Of a stretch of DNA of 64,000 nucleotides, positions 21,368 through 32,133 are shown in pieces. The notes below the pieces were generated by a model. It was not told the DNA's origin and ran no database searches. It saw only the letters and a list, made by a program, of their open reading frames with translations. Source of the stretch: Polydrusus tereticollis (lineage: Eukaryota > Arthropoda > Insecta > Coleoptera > Curculionidae). Position numbers and translations under genes: made by a program. Location of the stretch: the NCBI GenBank assembly GCA_963920685.1, contig OY987336.1, positions 21,650,876 through 21,714,875 of the forward strand, read 5' to 3'. The first letter of the stretch is position 1. Each line of letters begins with the position of its first letter.

Positions 21368-24014
21368 CCGGGTGTCCCACTAAGAATGGCTGTCGGCAGT
21401 ATCTCAGAAAGTGTTAGTCGTATGGCTTGCGGAAAAAAAATATATTAGGTAAAGTGGTCATGAGAAATTGCTGGAAATTATTTTCAAGTTTCTCAGACTG
21501 GCGCTAGAAGGCGCAACAGTAACGGTAAATATGAACCACGAAGTTTCCTCAAAAGTCGCCTAGTTAAGGTATCCCGAAAATAACATTTTTGTATGTTTCG
21601 AAGATTTATTAATAAAATTCACCTATAGAACGTGTTCGTCACTTTTCAAATAAAGTGGTGGGGGAAGGTTGAACATTATTTGTAATTAATGCTGATAACT
21701 CCGGTCTGGCTTAACATAACTTAGTAAGCTTAGTTTTGTTAAAAAGGGCTTTTCTCACTCTATATATCATCTTATGAACTACGGCAATATGTGTTTTACA
21801 CTAGGCGCTAGGGGGCGCTGTCTTACAACTTCACAAACATTGCGCGTTTTTTCCATAATTGTAAATATAATAGTATATTATATTACCTGATTACAAGGAT
21901 GATTAAAAGTCTAAGAAGTCTACAAAAACCGCAAGTTAATATCTATTTTTAATCCGGAGATATCAACAACAATAATCATAATTACGGAACAATATGATTT
22001 TATTTTCAAGTTGCCATTGTAAAGGTTTTTTTAAGAGTCAAATAGGCCTTGGAAAAACAAAATATGAATTGAAACTGTGCACGCGTGTCACCTTTCATTA
22101 TTACGTCAAAATTTTTGTCGTGCCAACAGTGTTGTGTCGTATTTGATTTTCAAAATGCCTCTGTTACTTGAAGAAGCGGTTGGCATCATTGCGGTGTATT
22201 TTGAATGTTTGGGAAATGCAACAATTGCTAAACGGGTTTACGCAGTACGATACCCTCAAAGGCGCCGATACGACAGTAGAATGTTTAATCGTTTAGCTAT
22301 ATATCGCTGTATATCGCAGACGCCGCCGAGGTCGAAACGAGGAAAACATTGTAAATGTTTTGGCATATGTGGAATTTAATCCACAAATTAGTATTAGATT
22401 AATTGTTAGATACTTGGGCGTTACTCGCTCTACTGTGCATAGGATTTTATTAGAAAAAAGGTAAGTAATTATATCTATATATTATAACTCTTAAATAGTT
22501 TAGAATAATGTCAATATATCTCTTAATAGTTTTCAAGTCAATGTGATAAGTATTTTGTTTTTCTTTAGGCTACATCCCTACCATATTGTGCTCCACCAGG
22601 CTTTGATCCCGCAAGATTATGATAGAAGATTGGATCACTGCTACTGGTTGCTCAATATGATATTGGAAGATAGAAATCTCCTATCCAGAATTTTGTGGAC
22701 TGATGAAACTACTTTCCATAGTAATGGACTAACCTAAACCGCCATAATATGCATTATTGGATGCGGAAGGTGCAGCATCAAGAAAGATGGAGTGTCAAAG
22801 TATGGTGCGGCATTTTGGGTGGCAGAATAATTGGACCGTTTGTATTTAATGAGTCGCTTACTTTACTTTACTTACTTCTCGAAGATGTGCCCTTGGATAT
22901 TCGCAGAACTATGGTTTTCCGTTTTACATTTAGCGGAAAACGTCTGTCAATTTCTTGACGACACATTTCCTGCAAGGTGGATAGGAAGAGGGAGTATATT
23001 TCCGTGGCCTGCCAGGTAATATTATAGGATATATTGTGATACTGTTAATGAAAGTGGTAATTTCTATTTTAGATCACATGACTTAACATGCCTAGATTTT
23101 TATCTATGGGGGAGATTGAAGGATCTTGTTTTCGTTACCAGACCCACCACAAGGAAAAACGTGATAAAAAGATAATGAACAGCAGCCGCCGTATCCCTAT
23201 GGCAGAGGTGGAAACTGCAGTATTATCAACCAGGGAGAGATTGGAGTCATGTATACAGAACGATGGGCGACAATTTGAACATTTAGGGCGCCACTGAGAA
23301 TTATTGTCGTAACGATATATTTGCTTGAAACATACGTACCTTCATATTTTGTTTTTCCAAGGCCTATTTGACTGTTAAAAAAACCTTTACAATGGCAACT
23401 TGAAAATAAAATCATAATGTTCCGTAATCATGATTATTGTTGTTGATATCCCCGGATTGAAAATAGATATTAACTTGCGGTTTTCGCTGACTTCTTAGAC
23501 TTTTAATCATCCTTGTAATCAGGTAAAATTGAATATACTATTATATTTACAATTATGGAAGAAATGCGCAATGTTTGTGAAGTTGTAAGACAGCGCCCCC
23601 TAGCGCCTAGTGTAAAACACATATTGCCGTAGTTCATAAAATGATATATAGAGCGAGAAAAGCCCTTTTTAACAAAACTAAGTTTACTAAATTATGTTAA
23701 GCCAGGCCGGAGTTATCAGCATTTATTACAAATAATGTTCAACCTTCCCCCGCCGCTTTATTTGAAAAGTGACGAACACGTTCTATAGGTGAATATACAA
23801 AAATGTTATTTTAGGGATACCTTAACTAGGCGACTTTTGAGGAAACTTCGTGATTCATATTTACCGTTACTGTTGCGCCCTCTAGCGCCAGTCTGAAAAA
23901 CTTGAAAATAATTTCCAGCAATTTCTCATGACCACTTTACCTAATATATTTTTTTTCCGCAAGCCATACGACTAACACTTTCTGAGATACAGCCATTCTT
24001 AGTGGGACACCCGG
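21368..24014 (+). mobile_element. Tc1/mariner-like element, copy 1: 2647 bp, ~690-bp inverted repeats, TA duplication
   Basis: The ends read CCGGGTGTCCCACTAAGAAT and its inverse, with TA on both sides (21366-21367 and 24015-24016). The inverted repeats run to about 22069 and from 23338 inward, so more than half the element is terminal repeat. Only ~1.27 kb lies between, a transposase with two short introns. A second copy in opposite orientation is at 32134-34825. Confidence 0.93.
22155..23296 (+). pseudogene. Intron-containing Tc1/mariner-like transposase, copy 1 (broken)
   Basis: ATG at 22155 opens exon 1 (IIAVYFECLGNATIAKRVY, an HTH). Intron 1 is 22461-22568 (GTAAGT...TTCTTTAG, 108 bp). 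Exon 2 begins with LHPYHIVLHQAL and contains LWTDETTFHSNG (first catalytic Asp) and WSVKVWCGILGGRIIGPFVF. Intron 2 is 23016-23072 (57 bp) between WPAR and the third catalytic block DLTCLDFYLWGRLKD. The end is CIQNDGRQFEHLGRH. Lesions: a ~35-bp loss after FNRLA in exon 1, a stop after HSNGLT, loss of about 20 bp that removes the second catalytic block (HDGCPAH in copy 2), and a frameshift near 23160. The reading across introns is inferred from the two copies. Confidence 0.85.
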
Positions 24015-24244
24015 TACACTGGAATCAACCGAATTCACGATACAAAATTGGTTCCTAAATTTTTCTTAACTTATTTTAAATGAAAAATTAGCTATTCCTT
24101 GAGATTATGTGGAGCCTGAAATACCTCTTATTATTGTGTTATTTTCTTAGTGTCTATTTTGCACTTGTCTATGTACTCTGAAAAAATACAACTAACGTTC
24201 GCTCCTATGTCTAGAAATAATTTAAATTTGTTCGCAAATATAAT

Positions 24245-24860
24245 TTAAAGCGTTAACATTGAAACTTGCTTGCGGATTAGTGTGACTTTTCGCCTTGAGA
24301 AATCTGCTGGCTGTCCTTTGTTGTACGTCGATATGCAATATATATTCGTGGGTTGACATGACCTACCTCGGTAGTAACCTTGACTTTGTCGTGTATTGTC
24401 ATGCAATATATTATTTTGCTGTCTATTAAAATTTGATTTGTTTTGATTCAGTTTTAATTTGCCTCGGTATACACGGTTGCCTCTCGTCGGAGGGTTAAAC
24501 CCAGTGTTTGGCACTTTCATATTCATATATTCATTATTTGCACCAGAGGACGGACTGGAGATTCTTACCAATTCCTCCTCTTTAGCAGCAATTATTGCGT
24601 CTTTGAGATTTTGATAGTACCTAACTTTAATTATAGTTCTTACATCGTTATTTCTTAAACCGTTTAAGAAAGGGTTTATTGCTGGCTTTTCGTTTACCTT
24701 GCGCAAAATAGGTACAGCGTTATTATCATGATCGGCTCGTGCTAACGTTAAATCTACTAAAAGCTGCTCAATCATTTTTGAGTAATCATCAATGTTTTTT
24801 TAATCTTGTTTTGCTCAGTGCAATTGAGTGGATAAAACTGCTGCAGATTTTTTAGATGTT
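24245..24860 (-). pseudogene. Gypsy-type gag fragment
   Basis: The minus-strand frame 24775-24245 has the capsid C-terminal pattern PFLNGLRNNDVRTIIK ... LKDAIIAAKEEE, followed by an Asn/Arg-rich tail (FNPPTRGNRVYRGK), as in retrotransposon Gag. An in-frame stop (TAA near 24800) cuts the upstream part. The protease core FKLFLDIGANVSCIFSEYI follows within 100 bp in another frame. Gag packages element RNA; this copy is incomplete. Confidence 0.7.
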
Positions 24861-25463
24861 AATTGGGTTCTCATATCCCGAAGTAAACCTTACACACTGT
24901 CGTACGTGTTTTATAATCGTAAGTTCGCACTTTCTTCGATAATACTTTCTTTCGGCACTAAACTTTCTAATTAAATTTACTTTGTAACTTTCCTAACTCT
25001 ATCAATAGTTAATTTATTCCAGTTTGACCTTCACGTCGGTCTTGCGATCCTTTACACACTTTCTCATAAAATTTTACTATAATTTGGTATAATTCTACCA
25101 AACTTTTCATTGGCGCTTATTTCTACATTTAACGATCATTATTAAAAATAATCAAATCAATCACACATATATGCCTATTACTAAAACTTACCTTACTTAT
25201 GTTCACGGGGTCGCGTGACTGCGGGACTGTGTGCCTGTGGCTACACAATTGCGGGCTGTGCAACTCAGTGTTTACGGGTTGCGGGACTGCCTGTGACGCC
25301 ATGAGCTGCTTTTTGTAGTGGCTTTATCTATAGCTAAGTTTCTGGTTGATATTTGACAATATTATTATTACTATGACTTCGTACACTATCACACATCACT
25401 GACAACTTTAACTTTTATCATTTAACATTTAACCCTTGACGCCACTTAGCGTTTTAGGCGCCA
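24861..25463 (-). other. Gypsy 5' leader and primer site
   Basis: Non-coding between LTR and gag. At 25463-25457 the minus strand reads TGGCGCC followed by TAA, a partial match to a tRNA-Lys-type primer site. Confidence 0.45.
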
Positions 25464-25705
25464 TGTGGTGTTTTGTTGGTTCTTAATAAAAATGCAACTT
25501 GCTTCTATGAAATCAGTCACATTAATCGTCTGTGGTATTTTTATAAACCAAAATATATATAAACATCACATATAACATTTACCATTATAGTTTACATAAT
25601 AACCTAGTTGATATATTAATCTAAAAGAAAATATAACAATAATATAATTAGTTTCTACGTGATACTATTACTTAACTTATATCTACTTGAACCTATGGTT
25701 CTAGG
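25464..25705 (-). repeat. Gypsy LTR, truncated
   Basis: Starts TGTGGTGTTTTG beside the primer site and matches 8452-8700. It ends abruptly at a minus-strand LINE 3' end. Confidence 0.7.
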
Positions 25706-27720
25706 TTAGGTTAGAGTCGCAGACTTCTGGTATATCCAGACAGTTTAACGTATTCCTATAAGGACCGTTGTGATACCATACATGTTCCGCTGAACCTATC
25801 AGCATCAGCTCCCTGATGGCTAGTGCGAATTACGGCGTAGAAGAATCTTTGCAGCTCACTCGAACCAGCCACTACTGTTAATAAGCCTAGTAAGTCGACC
25901 CAGTTGTAAGCTGCTTACTTCCTCCAGATTATTGAACAATGGTTCGTCCAAGGCATTAAACCTTCTTCTTGCAAGGCCAGGCAAAATGTTGAATACTTTC
26001 CTCCTTTTCTTCGTCTCTGCAACTTCTGCAGAAGTCGTTAGCTGGTATTTGCATACGTTCGGCATGTCTACCGAAAGGACTGTATCCGGTAACCATGGCA
26101 GTGATAATTCTTAGGTCCTTTTGACTGTGTTGTAATAACGCTGCGGTTTTCCTGTTATCAAGTAGGGGCCACAATTGCTTGGAAATCCTACAGGCTGTTA
26201 GCTCTGTCCATCCGCTTATTTCAAGTTGTTTGGCTATGCGATCTATCTCCTCTTTGACCGATCCCAGTGGTCTAGCCACGTTATTCTCTGCTAGATCGGA
26301 GGACATGCCCGCACCCTCGCAGCTGCTCTCAGTTCGGGACGTTCCTGCAGGATTTTTACTGCTTTATCTTAACTTCTGCTTGAAAAATGCTGCAGTAGTC
26401 CGGAAGTCTATATGACCTCTGTATTTCCATGCTCTCAGAGAAAATACCAGCTACTCCGACGTCCATTTTTGAACCGTCTGTGAAAATTGAGTGATCCGTC
26501 TCCATTGTTAACTGATTGCCTTCCCACTCTTCCCTAGTCGGAATGAGCATAGAAAACCCCTCTCCGAAGTCCATTAGTGGGACGATGTAATCAGTCGGTT
26601 CTCGCAAATTTTAAACTGGATATGTCCTTAGCATACTGCTGTGCCCGAGTTGGTGTCGTTCCAGCATTTCGACTCTTTTAGTCGTTTTGCAGCCATACTT
26701 TTTCCATAAATGACCACGGGCTGCAGATGTAACATCACTTCTAAAGCCGCTGTCGATGTGGAGGGAAGGGCAACAGTTACTCCTAAACAACCTGTCCGTT
26801 GTATCTTCGTTAGTTTATTTGTGTGTACTGTTTTTCCAAAACAGTCCACCAGACCGGGACCCCGTAGGTTAGTATAGGTCTTACAATGGCCGTATAAATC
26901 CAGTGTACTATATGGGGTTTCAACCCTCACTTTTTACCGGTTGGTGGTTCTATATCCTGCAATAATAATAGATGGAGATTCGCATGCACTACACAGATGG
27001 ACAGCCAATAGAAAGGCGGCTGGACTGGAAGTTGTTTTTGACAGCCAAGAGTACGCCACCGCCTCAACTGTCGTTAGGACGCTGTTGTTATGGCCTCTGT
27101 ATACGATGTATAGTCAGAACCAAACAATTCTGCACATTTATATGACGGTCCAGCCAGGTTTCGGTGAGTGCGATAATAGTGTTCTTTAACTTGGGCAGCA
27201 CAAGGAATGTCGTTAAGTTTAGTTTTAAGGCCTCTGACATTTTGATAAACGATAAACATTACGTGATCTAATAATGTTGATTTCCAGATTTGATATTTAG
27301 AAAATTTGCTGATTTGGCAGTGACGAAACTCCTTTACAGCGATATCAGTTATCCAAAGTTGGGTTCAAGTAAACCTCTTTCTTTAAAGACAATCTTAAAG
27401 GAAGCAACAAAGAGTAGATTTTCCAGATGGTCCCGTATTTGGTCTTCTGTTGTACTCGGGTGACACCTCCCGAGGTACAACCACTGACGCCTCTCGCCTG
27501 CTACTAAGGGACCATTTGCTGTTCCATTGCCAATAATGATTGGTTGCTTACTGTCTCCAGTTGGAGGGTTGGCAAGTCTGTTAGATCTGTTTGTCTGTCT
27601 GTTGGGGTATGAATGTTGGGCTTTACCTGACTGTATGTGTTTTGGAAGTTAGTGCGTGCCTAAGGACGGTTTTTTTTCTTGCTAGCCTGCCGTGTATTGG
27701 CGTTCGGCTTTAGGTTTGGC
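25706..27720 (-). pseudogene. LINE with RNase H domain, internally deleted (minus strand)
   Basis: Read leftward: ORF1 relic (ERRQWLYLGRCHPSTTEDQIRDHL, about 27480-27370); endonuclease start VYQNVRGLKTKLND at 27255 with ELFGSDYT and GVLLAVKNNF (to ~26940); then the RT thumb VHWIYTAIVRPILTYG at about 26910, so most of the endonuclease and the RT palm are deleted; KIQRTGCLGVT; RNase H domain start DHSIFTDGSK (about 26490); and a cysteine-rich tail CRSCRDEEKEESIQHFAWPC near 26000. An RNase H domain after RT places it in the I/LOA-like LINE group. Several frameshifts. The 3' end abuts the Gypsy LTR at 25705. Confidence 0.8.
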
Positions 27721-28008
27721 TGCGAATATGGTTGTAAAATTGTCCAAGCTGAGGTAAAAGTATTGGTTTTAGACGCTAATAAATTCAAGTTGTTACATTT
27801 CCCTCTCCAGAGTGACTATTTTCTTAAGTTGTGTTGTGGTGTTTTAATGCATCCATTATCATGTCATAAGTCCTAAAAGACAAAGTAGAATGGCCGTATG
27901 CTACAAGATTTTCCACGATACAACTTTTGATGTCATAGAGCAAGTTTTCGAAAATATTGTTGTTTTTTCAGGAACAAGACATAAAAATTAAATTTTTAGT
28001 TAGTTATT
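27721..28008. other. No gene seen
   Basis: No frame with recognisable similarity on either strand. Confidence 0.5.
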
Positions 28009-28145
28009 CAAATGTAGCACCACCAACTTCCACACACTTTCCAGCTGTTACAATAAAAGCTCTTTGTAACTGTTTTGAATTTCTGGAATCGGAATATTTC
28101 GAATGGTTTCGCTAATTCGGTCATTTAGGTCTTCTGCTTAGAGAA
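28009..28145 (-). pseudogene. Tc1/mariner-like transposase C-terminal scrap
   Basis: The minus strand reads DLNDRISETIRNIPIPEIQ and, after a shift, GKCVEVGGATFE plus a stop, the usual C-terminus of DUF4817-type transposases. No catalytic part remains. Confidence 0.6.
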
Positions 28146-28433
28146 AACGTTTTACCTTCTTGGTTTGCAATTTTCATCTTGTCACTTTAAATAGGCATTT
28201 TTTTTTTAATTCAAGTTTTACATTGTGTTCAATATTTAATTTAGATTTTACCACTTTGCCATAGTGTTCTTTTTTTACTTTACAGATATTTGAATTAATC
28301 AGTACTAGTTGTGCCGTAGGTTTGGCGGGAAAGGTTTTAAAGAAAGGCAACGAAACGGGCAGTCTGGTTAACAACTGGCTTTATTTTATATTTTTTTATG
28401 ATAAGGCACAGCATTGCAGGATTAATGCTTTAT
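28146..28433. other. No gene seen
   Basis: AT-rich spacer before the LINE C 3' end; CAATAAAGCATTAATCC on the minus strand (about 28435-28410) is probably the LINE C 3' UTR and polyadenylation signal. Confidence 0.5.
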
Positions 28434-30345
28434 TGTGTTCTGCGAGCGGTGCGTGAGCGCAGGAAACGATTCACGTTGATCTTGAATCTTTAAAGATTAT
28501 ACTCGTTGGGGAACACGGCCAGGAGGTCGTTCCAGAGTGATGACGTTCTTCAGATGAAAGAATTGTTCAACAGTGTCGTTCGAGGGACACTAAGCTGAAT
28601 CACGTACGGTTGGGCCGCAGTGGCTCGTCGTATATTTCTACCATGCACCACTGTGGGTGGAATCAAGCGGGCAACCTCAGTTGAGCACTTGCCATGAAAA
28701 TATTTGTAAAGTAGACTTAAGTCGCCAACCTGCCTTCGATGTTCAAGGCTTTCCAGGTTTTTTGTCAGACTATGGTCACCGATCAAGCGAATAGCTCTTC
28801 TTTGAATGGAATCTAGCAATCTCAGGGTATGTTTAGGAGCAGAGCCCCAAATATGCGAACAGAACTTCAGCGATGGCCGAATTTGGACTTTATAGAGCAT
28901 CAAAAGTTGTTGGAGTGTATAGAGGTTCTAAATTCGGAAAGAACTCCAAGCTTCTGCGAGGCTGCCTTAGCAATGGCCGCAACGTGACAATGCCAAGACA
29001 TGTGACTATCCAAATTGACGTCCAATAAATTTATGAGGGTTCGTTGATGGCCTTGTCCATAACTTTTGATACAACCGAAAGCAATGCGACTGGACGATAG
29101 TTGTTTGGCAATGTCTTCTTGCCTTTTTTGGGTATGGGCTGGACTCGCGCAGTTTTCCAGCAAGAAGGAAATATACCTTTTTTATAAGATAAATTAAAAA
29201 GCCTACAAAATTCCGGTGTTAATTCGTCAGCGCATGTCTTAATTACGATGACTGAAATATCGTCAGGTTTAGAAGCTTTTTTGGTGTCAAGACTCCTCAA
29301 GATTCGTTCAACATGACGGTGCCGGAAGATAATCTCGGGCATTCTTGATTCTACAGGGGGAATGTGCGGTGGAATTCTTCCCTGAAAATTTACCGTTTAA
29401 TGTGAAGAAAATAGTTCCGCCAGTGAGTTTGCTTTTTCCTGTGCTTTCGTCGCAATGGTGCCATCAGAACGTGTCAAAGGTGGAATGGTTGACTTTGTAA
29501 AGTTCTGACTGATGACGGCCTTAGCTACCGACCAAAGTGATCTTGAGCCGTTGGAACATTTAAGAAGTTTATCTTTGATCCTCTGGTTGTGTACTTCTTT
29601 GCTTTGGTTTATCGTTTGCTTGCATTGGTTTAGAGCGTTAACAAAGATGGTACGATTTTCGGCGGTAGGGTTTTGACGCCATTGACTGTAGAAATAATTT
29701 TTTGATTTAACAGCTCCTTTGCAATTTTTGGTAAATCGAGGCTTGCTGTTAGAAAGGCACTTTTTTGGGAAAGAAATAAAGGCTTCCATGCCAGTAAGGA
29801 TAACCTTCAATACTTCTGTTGTACAGATGGATGGCTCATCAGAGGTAAAACAAACGTTCCGCCAAGGAAAGGTTCGAAAATGGTCCTTTAGGTCATCCCG
29901 CTTAGCTGATATTTAATGCCAGGTCTTGCGTGGTTTAGGAGGCTGTTCGACACTAATAGGTAGTTTGTTCAGTGCCGAAATAAGGTTGTGGTCAGACGTT
30001 CCTGACGGAGGCTTCACGGTGACAGTCTACAAGTCGGGATTTGAAGTTAAGAAAATATCCAACAAACTAGCAAAATCCCCATCTCGGTCTGGAATCCGAG
30101 TTGGTTCACACGCGAGTTTGGTGAGGCCAGAGCTGATGGCAAAGGATTCGGCTTCGCGACCTTGCTCGTCAGTTGTATTTGAGTATTTGAGCCACTTAAC
30201 ATTATGAACGTTAAAGTCGTTAAGGATGACAACTTTGGAATTGGGATAGTTGGTTTGCAAAAAGTCGATAGTGTTAGCAAGAGATTAGAACAAGTCTCTA
30301 TAATGGGTATCGCTTGGCGGCCGGTAAAGGCAGCAGACAAATTTA
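28434..30345 (-). pseudogene. LINE C (Jockey/CR1-like ORF2), internally deleted (minus strand)
   Basis: Leftward: endonuclease part LYRPPSDTHYRDLF at ~30335, ILNDFNVHNVKWL and CEPTRIPDRDGD (to ~30030), then a linker (29810-29397). RT fingers follow: FPSCWKTARVQPIPKKGKK and NYRPVALLSVVSKVMDK (29230-29060). The RT palm with its catalytic Asp pair is missing: the sequence goes straight to DVNLDSHMSWHCHVAAIA (about 29020). The C-terminal region follows, VQIRPSLKFCSHIWG and RRAIRLIGDHSL, ending LWNDLLAVFPNEYNL ... RFKINVNRFLRSRTAR at ~28434. At least two frameshifts. Fragments of the same family lie at 38917-39095 and 40446-40645. Confidence 0.85.
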
Positions 30346-30469
30346 GTAATTCTCTGCGTTGATATTTTAAACCATATTATTTCAAAGTATTATAAGGTTA
30401 CATTTGTATTTATAATAAATTACAATGTTGTAACTTTTAAAGCAATTTTGCTTTACCTGACACTAGTAG

Positions 30470-31015
30470 TTACTATTCAAGCATTCCGTGTGCGGCTCTG
30501 TTTCTGGCGAAGTGGTGGTAACATCTGGTGTACCTCAAGGGTCCCATATAGTCCCAATCGTGTTGCTTCTCTTTATAAACGATGTTCTTCGGTGCTTCGA
30601 GAACTTATCCTGTCTCTAATATGCGGATGATCTAAAATTCTATTCCGTCGTCTCGTCACATGACAATCGCTTACAAACATATCTGGACAATTTAGTTGAG
30701 TGGTGTAACGATAACAACTTACAACTTAATGTTACCAAGTGTAAAATCTCTATTTTTTAAATGTACCAATCCTCATAAACAACCATACTCATTCAATAAT
30801 GTGAATTTAGAAGAGGTATCTCATTTTATTGATCTCGGTGTGATTTTTGATTGTAGTTTATCCTTTTAGGTTTTATAAAGAGACATACTAGGCACATCCA
30901 TGACACGAAGGCTCTAAAAGCTCTCTACAACTGTCTGGTTCGTAGTATCTTAGAATATTACTCCGTAATTTGGTAATGTATTATCAGTGCCATATAAATA
31001 GGCTTGAACGGGTAG
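30470..31015 (+). pseudogene. LINE reverse transcriptase fragment
   Basis: The plus strand reads GEVVVTSGVPQGSHIVPIVLLLFINDV, then YADDLKFYSV (catalytic box), LVEWCNDNNLQLNVTKC and, after frameshifts, INRLERVVQN near 31010. Several stops. The endonuclease and both ends are missing. At about 31020 it meets a different LINE. Confidence 0.75.
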
Positions 31016-31034
31016 TACAAAATATTTATTATAT

Positions 31035-32065
31035 AATGGAATGTGGTGGGGTGCGTGGTACTGTGCTGGACGTTTTTAAAAGCTACTTGATTGACCGTTG
31101 GCAGTTTGTTAGGGTAAACGGATGTGTGAGTGAGGGTATGAAAGTGAAAATTGGTGTTCCGCAGGGCACTGTCCTGGGTCCGGTTTTGTTTGTGGCTTAC
31201 ATTAATTATTTGCTTTCTTTGACAATTTCAAGTAAGATTATATCTTATGCTGACGATACCGTTGTTTTATTTATTGGAAATACATGGTCGGAAGTTGAAG
31301 TGACTATTAAAAGAGATATGTATCTGATAAAAAATTGCCTGGATAAATTTCAGCTATATCTAAACATTGAAAAAACAAAGTATATAGCGTTTACAAAAAT
31401 TAATGTTAATCGTCCACATTTCAACTCCATTAGAATTGATAACTTTAGTGATTTGATTCATGAAACAAACTGTGTAAAATATCTAGGTGTATTAATTGAT
31501 CAAAATTTGAAATGGGATAGTTATATTGCCTACTTAAATAAGAGAGTTAGAAAATTGATTTATAAGTTTTATCAAATAAGAGATATAAGGCCTCTTACTG
31601 TTAGTTTACCGATCATTGGTTGAATCATTGCTGAAGTACGGTATATTGGTTTGGGGTGGACTATACACGAATAACCTTAACAATTTAAACATTAGAATTA
31701 CATTCTAAAAATTATTTTAAAGAAAAACAAACTACCCTACCAAACTTTCATATCAAGATGGAATATGCAAGATCAGATCTCTGTATTTTCATTCTTTGTG
31801 TATCTTCATGTATAGGCATCCTATTCTTAGGAATTACATTTCTCATGACACTGTGACCCGTAGTATCACAAGCGGACTACTACAGTGTCCACAAATTACT
31901 TTCAATTGTAATAAAGGCTTTGTTACATTTCTAGTTCCGAAATGCTATAATTTATTGATTAATGAAATTAAAACTATAGGCAACTACAAAAGATTTTCAT
32001 ATAATTGTAAAAACTTTATTAATGATCATTACCTTCTTTTTATGAAATTAATTACCGATTAGTCA
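31035..32065 (+). pseudogene. LINE D reverse transcriptase, 5'-truncated
   Basis: An open frame to 31623 gives GTVLDVFKSYLIDRWQFV, KIGVPQGTVLGPVLFVAYIN, ISYADDTVVLF (catalytic YADD) and VKYLGVLIDQNLKW: the palm and thumb of a Jockey/CR1-like enzyme. A stop at 31621-31623 and frameshifts follow. The frame 31796-32062 carries the C-terminal part (FLVPKCYNLLINEIKTIGN). The endonuclease and fingers are absent. Confidence 0.8.
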
Positions 32066-32133
32066 TTTGCAATGGATTGGTTTAGTGTATTTTGCTGTCA
32101 TGTTTGTATTTATATATTGAGTAGTGCTATGTA

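Larger units (their letters stand above)
21319..25705 (-). mobile_element. Gypsy-type LTR element, split by LINE A and a DNA transposon
   Basis: On the minus strand: an LTR fragment (25705-25464), a PBS-like TGGCGCC at 25463-25457, a 5' leader, gag (24860-24245), the start of a protease (FKLFLDIGANVSCIFS, about 24240-24140), then element 21368-24014. Beyond it, at 21366-21319, the protease frame resumes (QGTLGSDFLTKTEA). So the DNA transposon sits in the protease gene, and LINE A cut the Gypsy element further downstream. Confidence 0.75.

Noticed and set aside
25695..25712. TTAGG-type telomere repeat and telomere-targeted LINE
   Set aside because: Only about 2.5 units (TAGGTTAGGTTAG); the adjoining LINE has no other sign of telomere targeting.
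28170..28374. Minus-strand ORF 28374-28174 as a small gene
   Set aside because: No recognisable domain, Lys/Leu-rich AT-driven frame between two transposon relics.
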